Positions 17,036 through 26,771 are shown, numbered from the stretch's first letter. The stretch is 64,000 nt of DNA from an uncultured Pontibacter sp. (GCA_947499125.1 CANMMP010000004.1:248001-312000), one strand, 5' to 3'. Numbers and translations are program-made. Notes: a model not told the origin generated them from the sequence alone.

Positions 17036-17920
17036 ATGGGAAATGAAAGAACAGTAGAACAAGTAATTGAAACGCATAAGAGATCTGGCGAATTTATTCA
17101 GGTGGATGGTATCAATACATTTGTCCTGGATCAGGGAGAAGGAGAAGTGGTTTTTTGTATACACGGTGTGCCTACTTCTTCATACTTGTATCGCAAGGTA
17201 ATTCAGTCTTTAAGTGCAAAAGGAATGAGAGGTGTTGCGATAGATCTGCCTGGCCTGGGGTTTACTGACAGGCCAGAAGATTTTGAATACACATTTCACA
17301 ACTTTGCCAAATTTTGTGCCCGGGCGGCAGAAGTGATGGGTATTACTAAATACCACCTGCTTATTCATGACATAGGCGGACCAATTGGTTTTGCGATGGC
17401 AGCTGAAAACATTGAAAAAGTTCTTTCACTGACTATTCTGAACACCTGGATAGAAGTAGACAAGTTCAAAAAGCCATTACCGATGCGGCCTTTTGAGAAA
17501 CCCATACTAGGAGAAGCCCAACTGATGGCCATTCAGCATCCTACCTGGTACCTGCTTTTTTCTCAATTAGGAGTAAACCATGCAGATGCTCTCCCTAAAG
17601 AAGAGATATATGCTTATGTAGACCTGCTTAAACTAGGTGACGATGGTAAGGCCTTTCTAAAGATCATGCGCAATTTCCAGAAGTCAGATGAGTTTAAGCA
17701 GCTCTGCTACCGGGCAGTAGAGAACGTGCCTTACCCGATACAGGCCATCTGGGGAGCCGATGACCCAGCGTTAGACTATGAGCATTTCGGGAATGAGATA
17801 AAGCGGGCCGCAAACCTAAGTACGGTACATAAACTAGATTCTAAGCATTTTCTGCAGGAAGAAAAACCCGAAGAAATTGCCCGGTTAGTAGTACAACTGG
17901 CACAAAAGACCAATCAATAG
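17036..17920 (+). CDS. Alpha/beta hydrolase, haloalkane dehalogenase-like
   Basis: 294 residues. The oxyanion/cap-entry motif HGVPTSSYLYRKVI is near residue 45, the nucleophile elbow HDIGGPIGFAM near 115 has Asp as the expected nucleophile, and the C-terminal catalytic His lies in DSKHFLQEEKPEEIA. Nucleophilic Asp rather than Ser places it among haloalkane dehalogenases and epoxide-hydrolase-like enzymes. The halide-stabilising Trp next to the nucleophile (HDWG in classical DhaA) is replaced by Ile, so dehalogenase activity is doubtful. It is tail-to-tail with a haloacid-dehalogenase-like gene. Confidence 0.8.
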   Translation: MGNERTVEQVIETHKRSGEFIQVDGINTFVLDQGEGEVVFCIHGVPTSSYLYRKVIQSLSAKGMRGVAIDLPGLGFTDRPEDFEYTFHNFAKFCARAAEVMGITKYHLLIHDIGGPIGFAMAAENIEKVLSLTILNTWIEVDKFKKPLPMRPFEKPILGEAQLMAIQHPTWYLLFSQLGVNHADALPKEEIYAYVDLLKLGDDGKAFLKIMRNFQKSDEFKQLCYRAVENVPYPIQAIWGADDPALDYEHFGNEIKRAANLSTVHKLDSKHFLQEEKPEEIARLVVQLAQKTNQ

Positions 17921-17942
17921 CTTTATAGGTCGAGTTTTTTAT

Positions 17943-18740
17943 TTACAAAGCTATAAGCTTTTCAGCAATAGAAACAAGACTCTTTTCTGACAGTTGCGGC
18001 TTGTCAGCAAGCGGGTACAGTACCTGTCCTTTACGCTCAATAAAAGCACCTTGAAGACCAGCCTGCAAGGCACCGGTAATGTCCCAGCCATGTGCGGCAA
18101 TGAGCATGGCTTCATGCGCTTTTACTCCCATTTTATCCAGGGCATATTGGTAAGTGTCGGGGTGTGGCTTATACTTATTTGTGTTATCGATGCTTAACAG
18201 CTCATCAAAATACGCTGTTAAGCCAGCCGATTTCATTTGCTCTGTTACAACCTGTTTTGTAGAGTTGGTGAGCGTTATCATTTTAAAACCTGCTTTTTTC
18301 AACTTTTCCAATCCGGGTTTAATGTCCGGATGCGGTGGCAGGCTTTTGATCATACTTAAAAGCTCCTGCACTGTGCTGTCAGGTATACTTTTGTTTAGTT
18401 TCTCCTGCGTCATCTGCATGGCAGCTTTGCCAATGGTACCGAAGTCGTGGTAATTGTTGGTGACGGTATCTACCAGAGAATACTGCAGCATAAACGAGAA
18501 CCATTGATCAAAAGCGAACTCGTGATCTAGCGCTTTGTTGATACGTTGCTTCATGCCGCTTAAATCGAGCATGGTCTCATTTACATCGAATATCAGAAGT
18601 TTTGGTTTTTGCATAGAGGTAGTGTTTAAGGTTTTATCAGCGCTTGTAGCCATGGGCATGCCAGTTACAGCGAAAGGCAGCAAGGATCCTGCGCCAACAG
18701 CTGCCATGTTTCGGAGGAATATTCTTCTCGTTTTTTTCAT
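17943..18740 (-). CDS. Haloacid dehalogenase type II-like hydrolase with Tat signal
   Basis: 265 residues. The N-terminus KKTRRIFLRNMAAVGAGSLLPF is a twin-arginine (Tat) signal, so a folded enzyme is probably exported to the periplasm. The HAD motif I is FDVNETMLDL (nucleophile Asp near residue 51), motif II is TLTNST, and the C-terminal part IAAHGWDITGA matches L-2-haloacid dehalogenases. An exported type II HAD is unusual because these enzymes are normally cytosolic. It is followed 8 bases upstream by the DUF302 lipoprotein gene on the same strand, a likely operon of two exported proteins. Confidence 0.83.
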   Translation of the reverse strand: MKKTRRIFLRNMAAVGAGSLLPFAVTGMPMATSADKTLNTTSMQKPKLLIFDVNETMLDLSGMKQRINKALDHEFAFDQWFSFMLQYSLVDTVTNNYHDFGTIGKAAMQMTQEKLNKSIPDSTVQELLSMIKSLPPHPDIKPGLEKLKKAGFKMITLTNSTKQVVTEQMKSAGLTAYFDELLSIDNTNKYKPHPDTYQYALDKMGVKAHEAMLIAAHGWDITGALQAGLQGAFIERKGQVLYPLADKPQLSEKSLVSIAEKLIAL

Positions 18741-18748
18741 TTAGCGTC

Positions 18749-19693
18749 TTACTTTGTGGCGGCGGTGGCTAGGCCTTCAAGGGCATCTGTAATTTTACGT
18801 AGTATTTCGTCTCGCCCTTTGATGCCGTGCCTCTCCGCAAGGAAATAAGGATCGTTGTAGGCAACTCTCACAGTGCCGCTACTGTCCTGGTACACCAGCA
18901 TTTTCTGTGGCAGGTCTATGCCAACTGTCTGGGCAGCCTGCATCAGCGGCGTGCCCAGGTTAGGATTGCCGAAAACGATAAGTCGTGTCGGTTTGAGCTC
19001 CAGCCCTGCAGATTTGGCATTCTGTTGATGGTCCAATACTGCTATTATCTTAAGGTTTGTATTGCTCGCTATGGCCTTCTGAAGCTTTTCATAGGTTGCC
19101 GAAAAAGAATTCATACTTTTCATGCTTTTAACTCCTTCGTTCAAGGCTACAGCCTTGAACGAAGGAGTTTCTACCTGGCTATTAGTGGAACCCTCGACCA
19201 AATTTTTAAGTGCATTGTCAATTTTGGTAAGCGTGGAGACAGTGTCCAGGCCATGCCTGCCGGCAAGGTATTGTATAGAGTTGAAGGCAGCGTAGGTTTG
19301 GCCTGAGCCGTCTTCATATACCAGAATCTTCTGAGGTAAGTCGAGACCCGCCTGCTGGTTGGCTTGCATGAGCGGGGTGCCTAATATGGGGTTGCCGAAC
19401 AGTACCACACGCGTGGGTCTCAGATTCAGACCCGCTCCGCTGGCGTTTTGCTGATGGTTCACCTGGGCTACCAGGTTAATAGCGCTGTTTGCTTCCAGGT
19501 TTGAGATAAGGTCACTGTAGATGGCCTCTGCGCTCTTCTGTGCCTGAACAGAATAAGATAATCCGTTTGCTTTGAAGTTGTCCTGTATGGCTATAGGCTC
19601 AGACGCAGCCGACTGTTTTTCTTTGTTGCTGGTACACTGCACTAATAGTGAAGTAATAATCAAAACCAGGCAAGCTTTTAGGGGATGGTGCAT
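18749..19693 (-). CDS. Lipoprotein with two tandem DUF302 domains
   Basis: 314 residues. The signal peptide has the lipobox LLVQC (Cys near 20). Two DUF302 domains follow, near residues 45-170 and 195-312. Each carries the pattern HQQNA.SAGL.L.PTR...FGNP.LGTPLMQA....G.DLPQK.LVY.D, so an internal duplication is evident. DUF302 proteins are small and usually single-domain; their function is unknown, though they often accompany redox or metal genes. The linker between the domains is encoded by a perfect 19-bp DNA palindrome (separate entry). Likely the first gene of an operon with the Tat-exported HAD protein. Confidence 0.85.
   Translation of the reverse strand: MHHPLKACLVLIITSLLVQCTSNKEKQSAASEPIAIQDNFKANGLSYSVQAQKSAEAIYSDLISNLEANSAINLVAQVNHQQNASGAGLNLRPTRVVLFGNPILGTPLMQANQQAGLDLPQKILVYEDGSGQTYAAFNSIQYLAGRHGLDTVSTLTKIDNALKNLVEGSTNSQVETPSFKAVALNEGVKSMKSMNSFSATYEKLQKAIASNTNLKIIAVLDHQQNAKSAGLELKPTRLIVFGNPNLGTPLMQAAQTVGIDLPQKMLVYQDSSGTVRVAYNDPYFLAERHGIKGRDEILRKITDALEGLATAATK
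19130..19169. repeat. Perfect 19-bp inverted repeat inside the DUF302 gene
   Basis: Left arm AACTCCTTCGTTCAAGGCT, spacer AC, right arm its exact reverse complement. It encodes the linker peptide TPSFKAVALNEGV between the two DUF302 domains. No second copy was seen in the window. It resembles a palindromic element inserted in frame. Confidence 0.85.
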
Positions 19694-19954
19694 ACGTTAT
19701 GTCATGTAGTATCCTATTTGATTACTGTTATTCTATTTATTAGTTCAATAGAAACTGATTATGGCAAAACCTGGCTTTATTTTGATGGAAGGGAAAAGAT
19801 TCTAATTTATAAACTAAACCAGCTCGAAGTCTGCATAATGCAGAAAGTTTTTAGCATCGTCTCCTTGTACTTGTATGTCTATTCAGATTTTATTTAGCTT
19901 ATGCAGGTATCTCATCAATTTTGGCAGTTAGTATGAAATTATTCCTTGCGCACA

Positions 19955-20821
19955 CTACGGGCAAAGTTTATGAGATGGGTAGCGTTCCTCCCGCTTTGGT
20001 TCAGTGCCATCCGGCAAGCGCCACGCTCTTTGCTTGTAGAACGGCATCGTAAAGAGTTTAAAGGCTGTCTGCTCTGCAGGATCGCGGTAAGCAGGCACTC
20101 CAATCGTAACTTCATCCTGCGACACATGCAGCATAAGAGACTTGTGCAGGCGATCCCACCACGAAAAAATAACCGAGAAATTACTGTTCGTTTCCCTGGC
20201 CACAATAGAGTGGTGAATGCCATGCATGCGGGGTGTTACTATCACATGGCTAAGCTTTTGTTCCGTTTTAAATGGTAACCGCATATTGGAATGATGAAAG
20301 GCAGCACATCCTTCAAAGATCACTTCGTAAAATAGTACCAGCGATGCAGGCGCACCAATAAACGCAACGGCAGCACTACGGTAAGGGGCTGATGCTATAT
20401 TTTCCCCTATATGAAAGCGCCAGGCTGTAGATAGGTCCAGGTCGAGGTCCATGTGATGCACGTTATGGAAGCGCCACAACAGGTCTGATTTATGCAGCAG
20501 CACATGCCAAAGGTAATTGGTGTAATCGAGTAACAGAAAGCCTGCTATATGACGAGCCCATAACGGCAAACCAGACCAGTGCAGCAGGCCAAATCTATAT
20601 TTTGCCGCCTTTTGTGCAGCTGCATACATGCAAGGTAACAAGAGTAAGCGTAAGGCTGGAAGTGCTGTTGCTGCGACACTAGCATTTTGTTGTAATCGCT
20701 CTAATTTAGGACGTATACGTTTCCTTAAAGGTCTCTTGGATTCAAACAAAAACAACGCGATAGCCGCTGCACACAACAGGGGCATCCCGATTGAATCAAA
20801 AAAAGGAAACCTGAACTTCAT
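19955..20821 (-). CDS. Sterol desaturase / fatty acid hydroxylase family membrane protein
   Basis: 288 residues. An N-terminal TM helix is followed by the di-iron histidine motifs of the fatty acid hydroxylase superfamily: HVLLHKSDLLWRFHNVHHMD near residue 105, HHSNMRLP near 180 and HGIHHS near 200. These enzymes use oxygen to hydroxylate or desaturate lipids in the membrane. The substrate (carotenoid, fatty acid or hopanoid) is not evident. The C-terminal tail is Lys/Arg-rich. The 261 nt upstream of the DUF302 gene hold no further gene that I can support. Confidence 0.85.
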   Translation of the reverse strand: MKFRFPFFDSIGMPLLCAAAIALFLFESKRPLRKRIRPKLERLQQNASVAATALPALRLLLLPCMYAAAQKAAKYRFGLLHWSGLPLWARHIAGFLLLDYTNYLWHVLLHKSDLLWRFHNVHHMDLDLDLSTAWRFHIGENIASAPYRSAAVAFIGAPASLVLFYEVIFEGCAAFHHSNMRLPFKTEQKLSHVIVTPRMHGIHHSIVARETNSNFSVIFSWWDRLHKSLMLHVSQDEVTIGVPAYRDPAEQTAFKLFTMPFYKQRAWRLPDGTEPKREERYPSHKLCP

Positions 20822-20914
20822 CAGGTTAAGTACCAGTTATGTTGTGCTTAAGTTACAACAGCATATACTTGCTTATTTATTATTTACCGGTTACTAAATA
20901 TAGTATTTCCTGAA

Positions 20915-20942
20915 TTTGGTTTAACTAAAATGCTTACTTTTG
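20915..20942 (+). promoter_or_regulatory. Promoter of the type I R-M operon
   Basis: TTTG at 20915-20918, 16-nt spacer, then TACTTTTG (20935-20942), an exact TAnnTTTG match. Start of transcription is expected near 20949, downstream of the track's start codon at 20940, which supports the ATG at 20988. Confidence 0.55.
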
Positions 20943-20987
20943 AATAGCAGGCCAGTCCTGTGCATACAAGTACATTTTAGCTTACCC

Positions 20988-22565
20988 ATGTCTGAAAACC
21001 ACAAACGCCAATTAGAACAACAACTCTGGAACATTGCCAACACCCTGCGCGGCAAAATGGATGCTGACGAGTTCCGGGACTATATACTGGGCTTTATCTT
21101 TTACAAATACCTGTCGGAGAAGATGGAGCTGTATGCCAATAAGATACTGGCCGAAGATGGCATCAAATACACCAACATAAACGAAAGCACCGAAGAAGGG
21201 CAGGAGTACCTAGAAGCGATAAAGGAAGAAGCGCTGGCCAGCCTGGGCTATTTCTTGAAGCCGACGGAGCTGTTTAAGGAACTGGCCCGCAAAGGCAACT
21301 CCAATAGCAAAGAAGAAGGCGCGAGCAACTTTATACTGGACGAGCTGACGCAGGTGCTCAAGCACATAGAGCAGAGCACGATGGGCACTGAGAGTGAAGA
21401 CGACTTTAACAAGCTCTTCGAAGACCTCGACCTGACTTCTACCAAACTGGGCCGCACCGAAGCTGCCAAGAATGATTTGATTGCTAAAGTGCTGGGCCAC
21501 CTGGATAAGATCGACTTTAAGCTGGAAGACACCGAAGCAGACGTACTGGGTGATGCCTACGAGTACCTGATCGGACAGTTTGCGAGCGGCGCGGGCAAGA
21601 AAGCCGGTGAGTTCTATACCCCGCAGGAAGTATCAAAAGTACTGGCCAAGCTGGTGACTACGGGCAAGACCAAGCTGAAATCGGTGTACGACCCTACCTG
21701 CGGCTCAGGCTCTTTGCTCTTGCGCGTAGCCAAGGAAGTAGAGGAGGTATCTAACTTTTACGGGCAGGAACTCAACCGCACCACCTATAACCTGGCTCGC
21801 ATGAACATGATCCTGCACGATGTGCACTTTCAGAAGTTCGACATCCGGCAGGAGGACACGCTTGAGCACCCACAGCATTTGGAGCACCGTTTCGAGGCGA
21901 TAGTGGCTAATCCGCCGTTCTCGGCTAACTGGAGTGCCAGCCCGCTGCATATGTCTGACGACCGCTTCAGCCAGTACGGCAAGCTGGCCCCGAGCTCCAA
22001 AGCCGACTTCGCTTTTGTGCAGCACATGGTGCACCACCTGGCCGAGAACGGAACCATGGCCGTGGTTTTACCGCATGGCGTGCTGTTCAGGGGGGCAGCC
22101 GAAGGGCACATCCGCCAGTACCTGATCGAGGACCGCAACTACCTGGATGCCGTGATTGGTTTGCCGGCCAACATTTTCTACGGCACAGGTATACCTACCT
22201 GTATTATGGTGTTCAGGAAGTGCCGGGAGCAGAACGACAACATCCTGTTTATAGATGCCAGCCAGCATTACGAAAAGGCCAAAACGCAGTGCTACCTGCG
22301 CGCCACCGATATTGAGAAGATCATCTCAACCTACCGCGAGCGCATAGCCGAGGACAAGTATAGCCATGTGGCCAGCCTGCAGGAGATACGAGAGAACGAC
22401 TATAACCTGAACATTCCGCGCTACGTGGACACCTTCGAGGAGGAAGATGCGATAGACCTGAACGAAGTAGCCGCCGCCCTTGCCAAGCTAGAAGATGAGA
22501 TGCAAAGTACCGACCAAAATATAGCTGCGTTTTGCGACGAGCTGGGTATAGCTAAACCTTTTTAA
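20988..22565 (+). CDS. hsdM: Type I restriction-modification system DNA methyltransferase subunit HsdM
   Basis: 525 residues from the ATG at 20988 (MSENHKRQ); the track's TTG at 20940 lies inside the -7 promoter box. The HsdM N-terminal helical domain begins LEQQLWNIANTLRGKMDADEFRDYILGFIFYKYLSEK. The SAM motif is YDPTCGSGSLLLRV and the adenine-specific catalytic motif is NPPFSANW. It forms the M2S modification enzyme with HsdS, methylating adenine in a bipartite target. The hsdS gene follows after 2 nt. Confidence 0.95.
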   Translation: MSENHKRQLEQQLWNIANTLRGKMDADEFRDYILGFIFYKYLSEKMELYANKILAEDGIKYTNINESTEEGQEYLEAIKEEALASLGYFLKPTELFKELARKGNSNSKEEGASNFILDELTQVLKHIEQSTMGTESEDDFNKLFEDLDLTSTKLGRTEAAKNDLIAKVLGHLDKIDFKLEDTEADVLGDAYEYLIGQFASGAGKKAGEFYTPQEVSKVLAKLVTTGKTKLKSVYDPTCGSGSLLLRVAKEVEEVSNFYGQELNRTTYNLARMNMILHDVHFQKFDIRQEDTLEHPQHLEHRFEAIVANPPFSANWSASPLHMSDDRFSQYGKLAPSSKADFAFVQHMVHHLAENGTMAVVLPHGVLFRGAAEGHIRQYLIEDRNYLDAVIGLPANIFYGTGIPTCIMVFRKCREQNDNILFIDASQHYEKAKTQCYLRATDIEKIISTYRERIAEDKYSHVASLQEIRENDYNLNIPRYVDTFEEEDAIDLNEVAAALAKLEDEMQSTDQNIAAFCDELGIAKPF

Positions 22566-22567
22566 CT

Positions 22568-23872
22568 ATGGAAGCAACAGCAGAAATAACAGCAGCCGTG
22601 GATAACGTGCCTGCGCTTCGCTTTCCGGAGTTTGAGGGGGAGTGGGTGAAATTGAAACTTGATGAAGTTGCAGAGAAAATACAAGATGGAACACATTTCT
22701 CTCCTGTTTTACAGGAAGAAGGTAACTATAAGTATATAACTTCAAAGAACATTAGGAATGGTTATATGGATTTATCAGATGTTCCATACTTGTCTGATGA
22801 AGCTCATAGGAATATCTATAAGCGATGTGATGTACGGTACAATGATGTTCTACTTACAAAAGATGGTTCTAATACGGGAGCAGTTTGCCTGAATGAATTG
22901 CAAGAAGAATTTAGTCTTTTGTCAAGTGTAGCTTTTATTAGAGCAAAGAAAGATGTAGCCACTAATAGTTTTATTTACCAAATAATAGGTGGGCCTAAAG
23001 GTCAAAGTGAAATCAAAGCTTCTATCGCTGGTCAGGCAATTACAAGAATCACTTTAACAAAGCTTCGTAACTTCAAATTCTATTATCCTTCTCTCCCCGA
23101 ACAGAAAAAAATAGCTTCTTTCCTGTCAGCCACCGACAAAAAAATCCAGCAGCTTAGCAAGAAGAAGGCGGTGTTAGAGAAGTATAAGAAAGGGGCGATG
23201 CAGCAGATTTTCTCCCAGCAAATCAGATTCAAAGATGAGAGTGGAAATGCTTATCCAGAGTGGGATGAAAAGAAGCTAGGAGAAGTGTTTGAGTTTTATA
23301 CTACAAATTCATATTCAAGGAGCTTGCTTAACTATGATGAAGGTTCGGTAAAGAATATTCACTACGGTGACATTCATACTAAATTCAAATCTAATTTCGA
23401 CATCACAAAAGAGAATGTACCATACATCAATGAAGATGTTGATACAAGCAGAATTGCCGAAAGCAGTTACTGCCTGGTTGGCGACTTAATTATTGCTGAT
23501 GCTTCAGAAGACTACAAGGACATTGGTAAGGCAATTGAAATCATTAACTTGAATAATGAAACTGTAGTTGCTGGGTTGCATACTTATATAGCCCGTGATA
23601 ATTATAATGCATTCGCTTTAGGCTTCAAGGGCTATCTTATGCAGTCACACAAAGTAAGATTGCAGATGATGCGATTTGCTACAGGTGTTTCTGTACTAGG
23701 TATATCAAAAGGCAATATTGCTAAAGTTGAGATTGGCTTACCTACACTTGAAGAACAGAAGAAAATTGTAGGCTTCCTTACCACCATCGATAACAAGATA
23801 AACTATACTTCTAAGCAACTGGAGCAGGCGCAGCAATTCAAGAAAGGCTTGCTGCAGCAGCTGTTTGTTTAG
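22568..23872 (+). CDS. hsdS: Type I restriction-modification specificity subunit HsdS
   Basis: 434 residues with two target recognition domains, roughly residues 20-185 and 225-400. Each is followed by the conserved coiled-coil spacer (LPEQKKIASFLSATDKKIQQLSKKK and LEEQKKIVGFLTTIDNKI). The two TRD segments are visibly AT-richer than the conserved spacers and than hsdM/hsdR, as expected for recombining specificity cassettes. The recognition sequence cannot be inferred. Each TRD would read one half of a bipartite site. Confidence 0.93.
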   Translation: MEATAEITAAVDNVPALRFPEFEGEWVKLKLDEVAEKIQDGTHFSPVLQEEGNYKYITSKNIRNGYMDLSDVPYLSDEAHRNIYKRCDVRYNDVLLTKDGSNTGAVCLNELQEEFSLLSSVAFIRAKKDVATNSFIYQIIGGPKGQSEIKASIAGQAITRITLTKLRNFKFYYPSLPEQKKIASFLSATDKKIQQLSKKKAVLEKYKKGAMQQIFSQQIRFKDESGNAYPEWDEKKLGEVFEFYTTNSYSRSLLNYDEGSVKNIHYGDIHTKFKSNFDITKENVPYINEDVDTSRIAESSYCLVGDLIIADASEDYKDIGKAIEIINLNNETVVAGLHTYIARDNYNAFALGFKGYLMQSHKVRLQMMRFATGVSVLGISKGNIAKVEIGLPTLEEQKKIVGFLTTIDNKINYTSKQLEQAQQFKKGLLQQLFV

Positions 23873-23889
23873 TATGCCAAAATAAACCT

Positions 23890-26751
23890 ATGGGAACACA
23901 ACCGGAGCAGGTACTCGAAGATAACCTGGTAAAGCAGCTGCAGGGGCTGGGCTATAGTTACGTCGCCATCAAAGACGAGCAGGCCCTGCTAACCAACTTG
24001 AAAACCCAGCTGGAAAAGCACAACCAGGTATCGCTGACCGAGAAGGAGTTTGAGCGCGTGCTCAACCACCTGAACAAAGGCAATGTGTTCGACCGTGCCA
24101 AAGTGCTCCGCGACAAAATGCAGCTCACCAAAGATGATGGCACAAGCGTGTACCTGGAGTTTCTGCAGCAGGAGCACTGGTGCCAGAACCAGTTTCAGGT
24201 AACCCAGCAGGTAAGTATAGAAGGCACCTATAAAAACCGCTACGACGTAACCCTGCTTGTAAACGGCCTGCCGCTGGTGCAGATCGAGTTGAAGCGCCGC
24301 GGCTTGGAGCTGAAAGAAGCTTTTAACCAGGTAAACCGCTACCACCGCCATTCTTTCGGGGCGTCGCATGGACTATTCCAGTACGTGCAGCTGTTTGTGA
24401 TCAGCAACGGCGTCAACACCAAGTACTACGCCAACAACCGCCGCCAGTCGTTTAAGCAAACCTTCTACTGGGCTGATACAAATAACAAGCTCATCACCCA
24501 GCTCGAAGCCTTTACAAAAGCCTTGCTGGAGCCCTGCCACCTGGCCAAAATGGTGACCAAGTACATTGTGCTGAGTGAAACGCACAAGATCCTGATGGTG
24601 CTGCGCCCGTACCAGTACTACGCCACAGAAGCCATCATCGACAAGGTAAAGAACTCCGATAAGAACGGCTACATCTGGCACACCACCGGCTCTGGCAAAA
24701 CGCTCACATCCTTTAAGGCAAGCCAATTGCTCATGCAACTGCCCAAGGTGCACAAAGTCGTGTTTGTGGTAGACCGCAAGGACCTGGATTACCAGACCAC
24801 CAAAGAGTTCAACAGCTTCTCGGCAGGCAGCATCGACGGCACCGACGATACCCGCGCCCTGGTCGGCCAACTCTCCGGTGACACCAAACTTATTGTTACC
24901 ACAATACAGAAGCTGAATAACGCCATCGGCAGCGCCCGTTTCTCCGGCAAACTGGAAAAGCTACGGGAAGCGCGTGTGGTGTTTATCTTTGACGAGTGCC
25001 ACCGCAGCCAGTTCGGCGAAACCCATAACCGCATCAAGAGCTTCTTTACCAAGGCCCAAATGTTCGGCTTTACCGGCACACCGATCTTTGCCGAGAACGT
25101 GATCAAAAACGACCTGGGCAAGCGCACCACCCGCGACCTGTTCGACGAGTGCCTGCACAAATACCTGATTACGGATGCCATCAAAGATGAGAACGTGCTC
25201 AAGTTCTCTGTGGAGTATGTAGGCAAGTACCGGGAGAAAGAAGGCAGCAATACGGAGATAGACATAGAAGTAGAAGACATCGACACCAAAGAGCTGCTGG
25301 AGGCCCCACAGCGCCTGGAAAAGATCGTGGACTACATCATCGAGCACCATCCGCGTAAAACGCACGGTAAGGAGTTTACGGGCATGTTCTGCGTGAGCAG
25401 CGTTGATACGCTGATTCAGTATTACGAGCTGTTCCAGAAGCGCAAAGCCGAAGGCAAACACAACCTGAAAATTGCCACTATTTTCAGCTATACCGCCAAC
25501 GAAGAAGACAAAGGCGCTACAGGCGATTATATACTCGAAGACGAAGAAATTGCCATAGCCGCAGAACCAACTATAGCCTATACCGCCAACAGCCACACCC
25601 GCGAGAAACTGGACGCATTTATCGTAAACTATAATACGCTCTTCAATACCAAGTTCTCCACCAAAGACAGCCAGTCGTTCTACAACTACTACAACGACAT
25701 TTCGAAGCGGGTAAAGAACAAGGAAATAGACATCCTGCTGGTGGTGAACATGTACCTGACCGGCTTTGACTCGCCACCGCTGAGTACACTGTATGTAGAC
25801 AAGAACTTGAAATACCACGGCCTGATACAAGCCTACAGCCGCACCAACCGTCTTTATACCGAGCAGAAGTCGCAGGGCAACATCGTGGTGTTCCGCAACC
25901 TGAAACAAGCCACGGATGATGCTGTAGCGCTGTTTTCGAATAAGGATGCTATAGAAACCATCTTTATCGGCCCTTATGAAGACTATGTCACTAAATTCAA
26001 TACTGCCTACGCCGAACTTATTAAGATTGCACCTACCGTAGATAGTGTAAACGAGCTGCCAAGCGAGATAGAACAACTGGCTTTTGTCAGAGCCTTTCGT
26101 GAACTATTGCGCATCTGGAACATCCTGAAGACCTTTTCTGATTTTAGTTTCGATGCCGTGGATATGGCAGAGCAGGAGTTCGCGGACTACAGAAGCAAGT
26201 ACGTAGACCTGAGCCCAAGCCAGACAGGACAACCAAAAGAGAAAGCATCCATACTGGATGATGTGGACTTTGAACTGGAACTGATCCACCGCGATGAGAT
26301 CAACGTGGCCTATATCCTGAAGCTACTCGGCAAGCTCAATAGCGCCAGCGAAGAAGAAAAGGAAAAGCAAATGAAAGTGATCCTGGACACCCTGACAGGA
26401 GAGCCATCGCTCCGCAGCAAACGAGAGCTTATCCGCAAGTTCATAGAAGAAAGCCTGCCGCACATCGAAGACATAGACGACATTCCGGAACATTTCGAAA
26501 ACTTCTGGGCACGGGAGCAAATGGCAGCTTTTGAGAAGATGAGTAAAGAAGAACAACTGGACCCGGTAAAGCTGCAGTCTGTGCTGGGCAACTACCTGTT
26601 TACTGAGCGCACACCGTTAAGAGATGAAGTGCTTGACATGCTACCGGCCAAGCCAAAACTGTTGGAACGCAAGCCAATTGCAGAGCGGATCACGGCCAAG
26701 ATGCTGAGCTTTGTAGAGACCTTTATCAGTGGAATGGGGGTGAGAGCATAG
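23890..26751 (+). CDS. hsdR: Type I restriction endonuclease/translocase subunit HsdR
   Basis: 953 residues. An N-terminal PD-(D/E)xK nuclease domain contains DVTLLVNGLPLVQIELKRRG near residue 120. The SF2 translocase follows, with Walker A HTTGSGKT near 266 and motif II DECHRSQFG near 370. Helicase motif V/VI elements include MYLTGFDSPPL and YSRTNR. The C-terminal helical domain would contact the M2S core. Together with hsdMS it makes an ATP-driven restriction complex. Convergent with the HerA gene, 20 nt apart. Confidence 0.94.
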   Translation: MGTQPEQVLEDNLVKQLQGLGYSYVAIKDEQALLTNLKTQLEKHNQVSLTEKEFERVLNHLNKGNVFDRAKVLRDKMQLTKDDGTSVYLEFLQQEHWCQNQFQVTQQVSIEGTYKNRYDVTLLVNGLPLVQIELKRRGLELKEAFNQVNRYHRHSFGASHGLFQYVQLFVISNGVNTKYYANNRRQSFKQTFYWADTNNKLITQLEAFTKALLEPCHLAKMVTKYIVLSETHKILMVLRPYQYYATEAIIDKVKNSDKNGYIWHTTGSGKTLTSFKASQLLMQLPKVHKVVFVVDRKDLDYQTTKEFNSFSAGSIDGTDDTRALVGQLSGDTKLIVTTIQKLNNAIGSARFSGKLEKLREARVVFIFDECHRSQFGETHNRIKSFFTKAQMFGFTGTPIFAENVIKNDLGKRTTRDLFDECLHKYLITDAIKDENVLKFSVEYVGKYREKEGSNTEIDIEVEDIDTKELLEAPQRLEKIVDYIIEHHPRKTHGKEFTGMFCVSSVDTLIQYYELFQKRKAEGKHNLKIATIFSYTANEEDKGATGDYILEDEEIAIAAEPTIAYTANSHTREKLDAFIVNYNTLFNTKFSTKDSQSFYNYYNDISKRVKNKEIDILLVVNMYLTGFDSPPLSTLYVDKNLKYHGLIQAYSRTNRLYTEQKSQGNIVVFRNLKQATDDAVALFSNKDAIETIFIGPYEDYVTKFNTAYAELIKIAPTVDSVNELPSEIEQLAFVRAFRELLRIWNILKTFSDFSFDAVDMAEQEFADYRSKYVDLSPSQTGQPKEKASILDDVDFELELIHRDEINVAYILKLLGKLNSASEEEKEKQMKVILDTLTGEPSLRSKRELIRKFIEESLPHIEDIDDIPEHFENFWAREQMAAFEKMSKEEQLDPVKLQSVLGNYLFTERTPLRDEVLDMLPAKPKLLERKPIAERITAKMLSFVETFISGMGVRA

Positions 26752-26771
26752 GGGAATAACTACTTTTAGAC

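Noticed and set aside
19685-19897. 70-residue ORF upstream of the DUF302 gene on the plus strand
   Set aside because: Starts inside the DUF302 signal-peptide codons, no start signal, composition typical of AT-rich spacer.
24961-26076. 371-residue ORF antisense to hsdR
   Set aside because: It is the reverse-frame shadow of a strongly conserved HsdR; its translation is Val/Phe/Leu-rich without any motif.
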